Below are positions 19,975 to 27,791 of a DNA stretch of 27,791 nucleotides, in pieces (position 1 is the first letter of the stretch; each line of letters starts with the position of its first letter). The DNA is taken from the NCBI GenBank assembly GCA_015499995.1, contig JADNRV010000513.1, forward strand, positions 1 to 27,791, read 5' to 3'. The notes beneath the pieces were generated by a model. The model made no database searches. It was not told the DNA's origin and worked only from the letters and a program-made list of their open reading frames with translations. This DNA comes from Flammula alnicola (taxonomy: Eukaryota; Basidiomycota; Agaricomycetes; Agaricales; Strophariaceae). The position numbers and the translations under genes are program-made.

Positions 19975-21921
19975 ATGACCTCGACTTCTGCTGATCACTT
20001 CGCGCTTATCCGCGCTTTCATCAAACAGACCGCTAAGGTCTTCATCTCTTGTCGCTCTTCTAACACCCACCCTCCTGCCGACGAAATCCGCGCAGCCCTC
20101 GAGGCTATTCAGGATCCCCTCCTCCAGCATTTGCGGCATTTTCCCGATGATCCTATCGAGAGCGAGCCCTTCCGTTTATTTCTGACCTCTTTGTCATTGG
20201 CGGCGTACCAGCTTCCTTTTCGTCCCTCTTCTTGGAACGTCTGGTTGATCCAGAACACCCCTAACAACCTTCAGGTAAGTTTATCCTGTCCCTTCCCCTA
20301 CTACTTGTCTAACCACAGCTTCTTCAGATCGACAACCAATTCTTTCGCACTACCATCCTTCCCGCCAGTTACGTTTACGTCGGGGAACCTGGCGAGTACT
20401 CCGACGAAGACGCCGATGGGTCTAATGACTCTGATTCTGCCCCTGAGGCCCCTTCTGCCTCCGTTCCGCGGGTTGGACCCCCTACCAAGCGTCAACGCAT
20501 TGGTCCGTATCATTTGTCTGGCTCCTTGAGTTCTTACTAACTCATTCTTTTTAGATCCTCCTGCCCCTGCTCGTCGTCAAGCTGCTGCTTCGCCTGTTCC
20601 TTCTATCTCTACGCGTTCACGCCCTCGCCAGGCCAAAGCCTCATCTCATTCTCAACCAGCTCTCCCTCCGAAGCTAGCCCCAGCTCCTAAAGTGGCCGCT
20701 CAACCTTCTTCTTCCAAGGTTCGCACTACCTCTGTGCGTGCTACTTGTAAGTTTCGTTCTTCTGCTTTTATGTTTATTTTGCTAATATTTCTTTCTAGCT
20801 CCTGTGGCTAAAGCGGTTCCCTCTACTTCTCTCGCTCCTCATGCTCGTCAACACTCTTCCGTTATTGAGCTGGAGGACTCTGAGGAGGAGCAAATCGACG
20901 AGCTCGAGGACGACCAATCGTTTGAACCCGCGCCCAAGGCTTCGAAGGGCAAAGCCAAAGCCAAAACCCAAAAACCACTCCTTCCTCGCGAAGTCGCTTC
21001 CCAAAAGGCTTTGTCCGCTCCTGGACCTGCCCACAAAGAGGCTATCCCCGCATCGATGGTCAATCTTTCGATCCCAGCTCCTGAGCAGGTACGTTTTCCG
21101 TTTCCCGCTCTAAGTTTTTTATTTTTCTGATCACTTCTTATAGAATCCTGGTCGTTGCTTGGTGTGCGCCACCCACACCTTCAAAGGTGAACCTCATGTC
21201 TGTAAATTCCTCGGTTGGGGTCGACGTTGCGAACCATGCCAGAAGGGGGGCAAACGTCGTTGCACCTTCGAGCTCAAACCTGAGGAGCTCGACGAGGTTT
21301 TGCAATCGATTTCGCCTCTCACCACCTCCTCTCGCGACCGTACGTCTCGTTTTTATTTTCTCTAATTCAATTTTCTGTTTAACCTCGCTTTCTTCTTTAG
21401 AACTTCGGGTCCTTGTCATTCAGATCAACCGACTTCTCCAGGACGGTGCCTTGTTTGCTCAGTTGGCCGACCGTGCCAACCGCAACGCTGCTGCCCTTAT
21501 TCGTCAGTTGCTGGATCGCGCCACCTTCCTCAAGACGCACTTTCCCCCTGGTCATATCATTGGTCCCCATTTCAAAGACATGGACATTTTGGACGTTTTA
21601 CTCTCCTGCGACCCCTCCATTCCCGAGTCCTATTTCGATGAACCAGCTACCGACCATGGTTTCCCACCGATGTCGACTCTCAAACGCGTCTTTGGCGGCC
21701 CTCCTGCCGATCCTTCGTCTACTGTCGATGCTTTTGACGCCGTAGACGCCGCGGTCAACGCCTTCCACGCCATCGAATCTTCGGTCGTCGAGGAGCGTTC
21801 CTACTCTCGCGCCCCTCGTTCTCCTGAGGTCGTTGAGGACCAGCTTCAAGACACGGCGCCTCTCGATCTCGACGGCGACTACGAGAACAAGCCCGATGAC
21901 ATGGAGACCGATGAGCAGTAA
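19975..21921 (+). CDS. orfA: antisense accessory protein with six-cysteine cluster, 557 aa
   Basis: Six exons (19975-20274, 20328-20502, 20555-20746, 20799-21088, 21144-21339, 21401-21921) join to 1674 nt, a fully open frame ending in TAA. Introns are 52-61 nt with GT-AG ends and clear branch-like CTAAC/CTAAT words. The N-terminal 100 residues look folded. Residues of about 110-310 are Ser/Pro/Ala/Lys-rich, with an acidic patch (ELEDSEEEQIDELEDD) and Lys/Ala repeats, so probably disordered. A cluster C324-x2-C327-x11-C339-x8-C348-x2-C351-x7-C359 with basic spacers suggests zinc and possibly nucleic-acid binding. It does not fit the CCHC Gag knuckle or the usual Zn2Cys6 spacing. A predicted helical segment (IQINRLLQDGALFAQLADRA) and an acidic tail follow. 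The gene is antisense to pol and nearest the LTR. Function unknown. Confidence 0.75.
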
Positions 21922-22091
21922 CTTCTATTCGTTCCGACATTTCCCCCTCTTCCTTTTATTTGTATCATAGAAATCTGCTCGCGTTGTTTCGGTCTGTAGG
22001 TTGGTGGCTGGTGTCTTGGGCGGCCTCGGGGGCCTTATTTTACGTCGCGTATATAGTTTTTTGGACGTTTGCATGCTGCGGGGGCGGTGGT

Positions 22092-22151
22092 CTTTTTAGA
22101 TCATCGTCCCCTTTTACTACTTTTTGCTTTGGGGGGGCGACAATCTAAAAG
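22092..22151. repeat. Imperfect inverted repeat downstream of orfA
   Basis: CTTTTTAGATCATCGTCCCC (22092-22111) pairs with GGGGCGACAATCTAAAAG (ending 22151) with few mismatches, leaving a loop of about 22 nt. It lies 170 bp after the orfA stop. Confidence 0.6.
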
Positions 22152-22164
22152 ATCGTCGTCTCCT

Positions 22165-22192
22165 AGTAGTGAGACTTTACAGTCTCACTACT
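22165..22192. repeat. Perfect 12-bp hairpin downstream of orfA
   Basis: AGTAGTGAGACT (22165-22176) and AGTCTCACTACT (22181-22192) are exact reverse complements around loop TTAC. It lies 243 bp after the orfA stop and is followed by AATATATTTTT. It may help form the orfA 3' end, or act in the antisense genomic RNA. Confidence 0.7.
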
Positions 22193-22450
22193 TCTGTTCA
22201 ATATATTTTTCTTGTGCTGTATCTCTGTGTGACCCTAAGTTTATAACCTAAGTTTCTAAGTCCCAAGTCAAGTCTGAAATTGACTTTTATAGTGACTGGT
22301 TTTCTTCTAAGTCTAGGTTATGTCTTGATTTCACTAAGACTTAGTTTATTTAAAGTCCTAGCTGCTTACTTGCTGCTTGACAGTCAGCTAGTTCGCAGTT
22401 TTTGTCTTTGTAAGTCCGGAGCATCACTAGGAATGCGACTAGCTATTCCT

Positions 22451-22524
22451 ATCTCCCCCCCACGAGAAATCAACTGTCCCCAGTTGCATTCTGGGCGTCG
22501 TCTGGTTTATCTCGCTTATAAAAG
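22451..22524 (+). promoter_or_regulatory. Second tract-plus-hairpin motif and orfB TATA box
   Basis: ATCTCCCCCCCACGA (22451-22465) is identical to the 15 bases at 19508-19522 beside the LTR. It is followed by a hairpin, CAACTG (22471-22476), loop TCCC, CAGTTG (22481-22486), with the same loop as the first copy. A TATA box TATAAAAG at 22517-22524 lies 56 bp before the orfB ATG. The motif may be a promoter element of the antisense genes, an internal polypurine tract, or both. Confidence 0.55.
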
Positions 22525-22572
22525 GGTACACCTAGTTGTGCTCTTTTCGAACTATTTCTTATTCTTTCCCTC

Positions 22573-23074
22573 ATGGCCACCATCTCAGCTGACTCTGATC
22601 ATTCTACGACATCTCCTCTTGTTCCTTGATTGGTACGACTTTAGCACGCCTCAAGGACACGACTCTGCAATTTGATGCAGACTATTTACGCCCCGGCGCT
22701 TCTCATTCCATTGGTTTGGACGTTATTAGGCAGCTAGCTGCAGACGCTGTACGTTTTTGCTTCCTAGCTGTACATTTCGTCGCTCTTTGTCTAACTTTAT
22801 TGCCTAGTGCGCTCTTCACCTTTCTCCGGAATATATCGCCGCACATCCCGATGTATATTTCATATTATCGTCGATTGCGGAGTCCGAACAAGAGCTTCTT
22901 GCTTTTTGTTTTCCCGGAGATCGCGTATCTTATCATCTCAGCCGGTCATCCGCGACATTATTCCACCTTTGTAAGGCTTCAGTCGACGTTGAAACGGCCG
23001 CCAAGTTCGTTATTTTTCTTCTCCTTCTCTCCTAGCTTTTTCTCAATTCGCTTTTTAGGCTGAATCTCTCTTAA
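22573..23074 (+). CDS. orfB: small antisense accessory protein, about 130 aa, frame break near start
   Basis: ATG at 22573 follows a TATA box and a pyrimidine-rich leader and starts MATISADSDHSTTSPLVP, then meets TGA at 22627. The next frame is open from there: LIGTTLARLKDTTLQFDADY leads to an intron (22749-22807, GTACGT to CCTAG), an exon 22808-23004 beginning CALHLSPEYIAAHP, an intron (23005-23058) and a short last exon to TAA 23074. The later exons and introns look genuine. A one-base frame change near 22625 is needed to join them to the ATG, so this copy may be broken or may use unusual splicing or start. No family recognised; predicted soluble and helical. Confidence 0.5.
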
Positions 23075-23419
23075 ATGCCATGTAGTTAATCTTACAACTA
23101 GCTCGATTTCGTTTAGCTAGCTATATTATAACATGTGCATTTTTGCCTTGAGGCCTTGCTTTTTGCAATTTCACCATGCCTCGTGCCTAAAGACTTTGTC
23201 TTTTGTTCATGCACCTCCTGATTATCGCGCCGGAGTTATGTGTTTCCGTTGATCGCCAATCAAGCTAGTTGCCATTTTTGGCTTGCACTGCCATCATGCG
23301 ACCCTTTTTGATCCCTTTGGGCAGGCGCTAGCTATTTCCTTATTCGGCAAAGGCACTCCGCGCTTTCTGGTTATTTAATGCAGATTTGAACGCGTTTTGA
23401 GCAGTCCTCGAATATTCAG
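23075..23419 (+). promoter_or_regulatory. Spacer and likely promoter of orfC
   Basis: No gene is seen. AGCTAG/CTAGCT words occur near 23102, 23115 and 23265. A weak TATA-like TATTTAAT lies at 23372-23379, 41 bp before the orfC ATG. Confidence 0.4.
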
Positions 23420-24029
23420 ATGGCTTCACCTGCAACCTTCCGACCCATTCCTACCGCTTTCCTCGATGCTTTGGCAGGTGCTTTGTATTTTTCCGAGTAT
23501 ACCTTGGAACAAAGTCCACTCAACATTAATGACTTCGCACGCGAGGTCTTTCATGCAGGCCTCCTTTGCGTACGCCTCATTGTTTGAATCCCTTTTTGAT
23601 TCTCGCTTAATTACCCCATTTTCTTTTAGGAGCCTATCCTCGTTCTCCATCTGACTCCCGACCCTGACGCTCGCTTTCTTGATCTCTTGAAGCAACTAGT
23701 CCACTTGCAGAACGTCGCTCGCCAGCTAGCTAATGCTGCTTTATTCAACAAGCTTCATCGCTTTTTGGTGCATCGTTACGTACGCCTTCTAGGCTTATCC
23801 AAGGATGAGATCGCGGATTTTTATGCTGAGGTATAAACTCAGTGTTCTTGAGTACTAGCTGTTTTTGCTAATCATGCCTCGTTTTTCTCATTTACAGGGT
23901 GTGGCTGAGGCATCGACCATACGCTCTGCGCGACAGGTTACTCCTTTTGAACGCGACCCTATTCTTTTCAATTCCAACCACAAATGCCGCGATATCTTCT
24001 TAACCGACCTCCTACGCCTTTTAGAGTAG
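23420..24029 (+). CDS. orfC: antisense accessory protein, 160 aa
   Basis: Three exons (23420-23569, 23630-23830, 23898-24029) of 50, 67 and 44 codons, all phase 0, give an open frame from MASPATFRPIPTAFLDALAG to TAG. The introns are 60 and 67 nt, with GTACGC/TTTTAG and GTATAA/TTACAG borders. The product is mostly helical in appearance (LLKQLVHLQNVARQLANAAL, RLLGLSKDEIADFYAE) with no membrane segment or recognisable catalytic motif. It sits between orfB and orfD, same strand, antisense to pol. Function unknown. Short single-domain proteins such as this could be partners of the larger orfA or orfD products, but that is inference. Confidence 0.68.
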
Positions 24030-24245
24030 ATATTTGCAATTAATCTGTACTCTAGGCGCATTTCAATGTGATTGGTTCGAGTTTTCCCTTCTGAGACTGT
24101 TTCTTGAGCTAGGGCGTTATCTCTATCGCCTCATGTCATCTGAAAACAGCAGCTAGCTTTGGTATAAAGAGGCTAGCTGTTTCGCTCTTGTTCTCCAGTA
24201 GTTTCTTTTCTACTTTTCTGCACACCTCTTCTCCTCTACCTCTCA
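24030..24245 (+). promoter_or_regulatory. Promoter region of orfD
   Basis: TATAAAGA at 24163-24170 lies 76 bp before the orfD ATG and is flanked on both sides by GCTAGCT words. A pyrimidine-rich leader (TTTCTTTTCTACTTTTCTGC) follows. Confidence 0.55.
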
Positions 24246-25602
24246 ATGGCTTCTGTTGACCGTCAACGCAACCTTCCTAGCTACCCGGATATCATGCAGA
24301 AGATTAAACTTCTCGATGTTATTCGTGGCGCGCCCGGTGCGACGTTGGCCAACTATGCCCAACCTCTTGAGGAAACCGCGTATCTTATGGTGCGCTTTTC
24401 TTCTCTCTCCTTTGTTTCTTTTCTAACTTCGTTTTTCTTTAGTCCAAATGGTCCTCGCACACTAGTACTGTCGCTAGTAACCCTGGCGCTGCTCAGGCTG
24501 TCACCCATGTCGCCAACATCTTTGCTGAGCTCCAGGATACTCACAAACCCTACAAGCTGAGCGAGAAGGCTACTGCAGTCTGCGCGTTGCACTTGAGCAT
24601 TCAGCCGCGTGCCCTCAAAGGCGATATTCCGACTGGTCCCAAGGCCGCTGCTGCCACTAGCTCTTCCGTGCGTTTTCCATTTGTCTATTCTGTCTCAGCT
24701 AGCTGATGACTTTTTGATTTTCTCTGCAGAAGCGTTTCACTCGCGGTTCTCGCGGCAAGGGCGCGACCGATGATTTCGAGACGGCCTCCGCTCCTGGTGC
24801 TTGTGCGTCTCCTTCCGATATCCTTGTCGACGACGACGACGACTTGGTGCTTATTTTATCCCATCTACCTTCTAGCCTCTATTGATCTAAACGACTTCCT
24901 GCGCGTTTTTAAACAGATGAAGGTCGATGGCGACCGTATCGTTTTCTCAGACACTGCTACCGACCCGGGCACGTCTCCTTCTAAGGTTTCCGAGGAGCTT
25001 GAGCGTCCTAACTCTCGCAAGAGACGCTCGCCTCCTAGTGCCGAACCTAGTGCCAAGGTACGCATCTATTTTTATCTTTTCTATTTTTAGCTGACGCTCT
25101 CTCCAGTTTTCTGCTAAACGCGCGGAGGTGGTACGTCTCCCATACGCGCTAGTTCCCAACATGGATGTTGACAGTCTTGCTTATCTCAAGGCTTCCAAGG
25201 CCTTGGCTCATAGCTCTGACAAGTCCCCGGCCCGGTCCGATAGCGACTCCTCTAAGCGTGCGCGCACTGAGGATAGCTATGTTTTCGGCGACTCGGCTGT
25301 TCTTGTCGAGGGTACGTCGTTTTGTGTCTTTTATATTCGACATTTGTTTCTAATTTTTCTTTTCAACAGCTTCTGACCTCGCTGTCAACAACGCGCACTC
25401 TCAAGAGGTCTTGGCGAAGGCTTCTGCCCTTGTCAGCAAGAAGACTTCTTCGTCCGGCGACGAGCTAGCTCATCGCAAGGTTATTGGTGAGATCCAGGCC
25501 GAGCTCGTTGTCGGTTTGCACCGCATCGAGTTCCATTTGCAGCATCGCGAGCTCCTTCTCAAGGAGCTTAAACGCATGCAGAATAACCTCGACCTTGCCT
25601 AG
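24246..25602 (+). CDS. orfD: antisense accessory protein with nuclear-type basic motifs, 354 aa
   Basis: Six exons (24246-24389, 24443-24667, 24730-24846, 24917-25057, 25107-25311, 25370-25602) join to 1065 nt with no internal stop. Introns are 49-70 nt with GT-AG borders. The N-terminal 120 residues look folded. The middle is Ser/Pro/Asp-rich with an Asp run (DDDDD) and basic clusters NSRKRRSPPS and SKRARTED that resemble nuclear localisation signals. The last 70 residues (HRKVIGEIQAELVVGLHRIE, LLLKELKRMQNNLDLA) are probably a long helix or coiled coil. No known domain recognised. It is convergent with pol, whose stop is only 129 bp away. Nuclear localisation and oligomerisation are inferences. 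Confidence 0.75.
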
Positions 25603-25731
25603 CTACTCCGTTGTTACAACTAGCTCGTTTCATAGCCTCAAAGTGGCTTTATAGATCTCTCTTTAGCTTGTTTTATGTAGCCTGGTTTGCTCGCGTGGGC
25701 TGGAATACATCGTTCTCTCTTTTGCGCCTTT

Positions 25732-27791
25732 TTACTCTTCATCCCACCATAAGTCTTCGTCCTCGAACTCTTCCTCAGGTTCTAGTTCGTGCTCAGGCTC
25801 GGGCTCAGGCTCGTGCCTTCTGCTCGCTTTTCTTCGAACCGGTGCATCACTGAATATGAGGTCCGGGCCTAAGGCTTCATCATCATCCTCTGGTCGCTCA
25901 GCTAGCTTCCTCAAAGTCTCTAGATTATGATCAATCACGTCTTCTAAGTTGTCTGGAAGCTTTATATGTCGCCTAGCGAAATAAGGAATGACTCTAAAGG
26001 CTGCCACTTTATTGTGTGAAACCGAGCCATCCATTTCTGCAACTATATAGGCTCCTCCTAGGTTTCTAGCCATGACTATCATTGGTCCGAGATATCGCGG
26101 CTGCATTTTACGATTCAAAGAGGACTCCACTTGTGTGTTTCTAACTAGGACCAAATCTCCTGGTTTGAAGATAAAGTCTCTTATTTTTGCGGACTGCTTT
26201 TCCTCAAACTTAGCTAGCGCGTCTCGCTTTATTTTCGAAATACGCTCACGCATTTCATCTATATGAACTTTATGTTTGGCCAGAGCTCTCGCCCTATAAC
26301 CAACTAGCTCCTCGGTTGTGAGAACCCTGTCGGGTAATTCTACAAGCCATGTCGCCTCTTGTATATCTAGCGGTATTACCGGATGCGCGCCCGTTACTAG
26401 GAAGAATGGTGAACATCCCATTCCTTTTCGGATGGTGATCCTATCCGCCCATAGTACGTGGTGAAAGAATGCGAACCACTTGTTGGTTAATCCTCCCGTC
26501 GCTTTATACAGCATCTGTCGGATATCCCAATGTGGTCTTTCTATTTTTCCATTTGCGCGAGAGTTGTAGGCAGAGATACTAATCCCTTTTATACCATACT
26601 TCTCTTCTAGATATTTGATCGCTTTTATAAATGGTGCTCCGTTATCTGAAATAATCTCTTGAAGACATCCCCATCTACAGATAATATCTTCGAACAACCA
26701 AAGTGCGATATTCCTAGCTGTTTCTGCTCTTAAAGGTCTCCCTTCTACCCAAGAAGTCAACGCGCATCTTCCGTGTACTATTTGTCCACAACCCTGCGAC
26801 TTTGGCGTCATATGCATGGTGTCCACATGTAGTTGCTGGAAGATTGACGGCGTATGCGTCTCAGTCCTAGGAATTAATATCATAGTCTTTTGTCTCTCCT
26901 GACACATATGGCAGGTCTTGACATACCAGTGAACATCGCGTTCAATTTCTGGCCACCAAAATCTTTCCATTAACAAGGTCCTAGTTGCATAAGAACCTCG
27001 ATGTCCCAAGCTATCATGAGCTGAGTGCATCATATGAGTTCTATGTTCCTTTTCCACAACTAGCTTGTGCGCTTGATTAATATCTCTTCGATACATGCGC
27101 CCTTCTTTATTTAAGAAGAAGTTCCTTGCTGTGCGAGTGAAACTATAATATTCTTTTTCTGTCATGCCTGGTGGGCGTCGCATCGGGTTCTCTAACCAGC
27201 GACGGATGAGAGGTAATTTCTCGTCCATAGCTTTTCCAGCTGACGTCCGATTTCTCTCGTCATATTCCTCACTAGCTGCGTCCTCCGCTGAGATTTGACC
27301 ATCCGGAATCTTAGTTCCTAGCATAAACTGCTGTAGGAATTGTTTCTGAGGTTCTGGGACGGCATCTTCACTCATGAATTTCGCAGCTAGCTCTCTTTCG
27401 ACTTTATTTTCTCTCCTAGCTCGGTCTATTTCGATCTGGAAGCTTTCCAGCGACGTAGCTAGGTTATCATACGGCTCTTCCTCTTTCACCTCATATATAT
27501 ATCCTCCTCTAGTGTCGATGGTATCTTTGAACTCATCAAATTCCAAGGGATCCGGGTCAGACTCATATTTCTTCACGAACACCGGAGGACCTGAGGGCTC
27601 ATCCTCGTCTGCCTCCGGGTTCTCAAAGACTTCATCTCCTGGTTGCCCTTCTCTGCGAGATAATCCATCTGCTCCAAAGGTCTTTCCTGCTACATGCCAC
27701 AAGGTGAAATGGAACATCATAATATGATCTATCCATCTATTTATAGTAGCATTGGGACCGAGCCCCGGATTGTCAAGCATTCCCTTTAGAT
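25732..27791 (-). CDS. pol: Ty3/Gypsy pol polyprotein, RNase H end and integrase (5' partial)
   Basis: The frame is open from the right window edge to the stop at 25732; 682 residues follow the first in-window Met (27780). Residues 6-43 are the end of RNase H (INRWIDHI, HVAGKTFGADGLSRRE). After an acidic linker comes the integrase: zinc-binding H255, H260, C290, C293; catalytic D320 (LHVD), D379 (ISDNG) and E414 (GKIE). A GPY/F-like module contains RYLGP (562-566). The tail is very acidic (residues 655-682) and lacks a chromodomain. No frameshift or stop is seen, so this part looks intact. In the family it processes element RNA and inserts the cDNA into the host genome. RT, protease and Gag would be encoded beyond the window. 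Confidence 0.92.
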   Translation of the reverse strand, partial: LKGMLDNPGLGPNATINRWIDHIMMFHFTLWHVAGKTFGADGLSRREGQPGDEVFENPEADEDEPSGPPVFVKKYESDPDPLEFDEFKDTIDTRGGYIYEVKEEEPYDNLATSLESFQIEIDRARRENKVERELAAKFMSEDAVPEPQKQFLQQFMLGTKIPDGQISAEDAASEEYDERNRTSAGKAMDEKLPLIRRWLENPMRRPPGMTEKEYYSFTRTARNFFLNKEGRMYRRDINQAHKLVVEKEHRTHMMHSAHDSLGHRGSYATRTLLMERFWWPEIERDVHWYVKTCHMCQERQKTMILIPRTETHTPSIFQQLHVDTMHMTPKSQGCGQIVHGRCALTSWVEGRPLRAETARNIALWLFEDIICRWGCLQEIISDNGAPFIKAIKYLEEKYGIKGISISAYNSRANGKIERPHWDIRQMLYKATGGLTNKWFAFFHHVLWADRITIRKGMGCSPFFLVTGAHPVIPLDIQEATWLVELPDRVLTTEELVGYRARALAKHKVHIDEMRERISKIKRDALAKFEEKQSAKIRDFIFKPGDLVLVRNTQVESSLNRKMQPRYLGPMIVMARNLGGAYIVAEMDGSVSHNKVAAFRVIPYFARRHIKLPDNLEDVIDHNLETLRKLAERPEDDDEALGPDLIFSDAPVRRKASRRHEPEPEPEHELEPEEEFEDEDLWWDEE

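Larger units (their letters stand above)
18048..27791 (-). mobile_element. Ty3/Gypsy LTR retrotransposon with antisense gene module (partial)
   Basis: The element lies on the minus strand. In its own orientation the window shows the pol C-terminus (27791-25732), about 6.2 kb carrying four oppositely oriented genes, a polypurine tract (19520-19509) and a probable 3' LTR (19508-18048). It begins inside the Plavaka transposase. The 5' LTR, gag and most of pol lie beyond the right edge. The word AGCTAG/CTAGCT recurs in LTR, antisense genes, spacers and pol but is sparse outside, which supports treating all this as one element. LTR limits are inferred from one copy, so total size and target-site duplication cannot be confirmed. 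Confidence 0.65.

Noticed and set aside
20301..20513. Minus-strand frame within orfA
   Set aside because: Shadow of orfA coding exons, as are the other alternate frames at 20795-21034 and 21598-21849.
25149..25343. Minus-strand frame overlapping orfD exon 5
   Set aside because: Shadow of a well-supported spliced exon on the other strand.

Overview
The window looks like transposon-rich accessory DNA from a filamentous basidiomycete, probably an Agaricomycete. The grounds are short spliceosomal introns of about 50 nt, a Plavaka-type (CACTA-like) transposase, a gene resembling the fungal OTT_1508-like deaminases, a Ty3/Gypsy element, and an intron-containing nuclear-type tRNA-Met. All family calls come from reading translations by eye; no database search was possible.

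Layout. (1) 1-4229: a giant imperfect palindrome, cut by the left window edge. Its two arms of about 1.8 kb are full of CAG/CTG and CGT/ACG triplet minisatellites and flank an AT-rich spacer of about 0.6 kb. A 216-bp tandem duplication follows. (2) 4781-5616 (-): an apparently intact four-exon gene of unknown function (225 aa); a decayed relative lies at about 12250-12850 (-). Between them are a broken OTT_1508-like deaminase gene (5894-8413, -), a tRNA-Met (9280-9381, +) and about 3 kb with no confident gene. (3) 14459-15045: a non-autonomous hAT-type MITE with an 8-bp target-site duplication. (4) 15217-18047 (+): a Plavaka-like transposase gene with one frameshift, cut off at 18047 by the next element. 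(5) 18048-27791: one large Ty3/Gypsy LTR element on the minus strand, running off the right edge. It shows a probable 3' LTR (18048-19508), a polypurine tract, and the C-terminal part of pol (RNase H end, integrase).

Most striking is region 5. Between the pol stop codon and the 3' LTR lie about 6 kb with four genes on the opposite strand, here orfA to orfD. Three have clean, fully open spliced models (557, 160 and 354 aa); orfB (about 130 aa) needs a frame correction near its start. TATA-like boxes precede orfB and orfD, and a weaker one precedes orfC. The same short palindromic word, AGCTAG/CTAGCT, recurs through LTR, antisense genes and pol, which suggests one co-evolved element. A polypyrimidine-plus-hairpin motif beside the LTR is repeated upstream of orfB with two compensatory base-pair changes. 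I read this as an LTR retrotransposon with an antisense accessory gene module. The role of the module is unknown; anti-silencing or copy-number control are hypotheses only.

Order of insertion: the Plavaka element was present first and the Gypsy element landed inside its transposase gene. The hAT MITE entered separately, 172 bp upstream of the Plavaka start codon.
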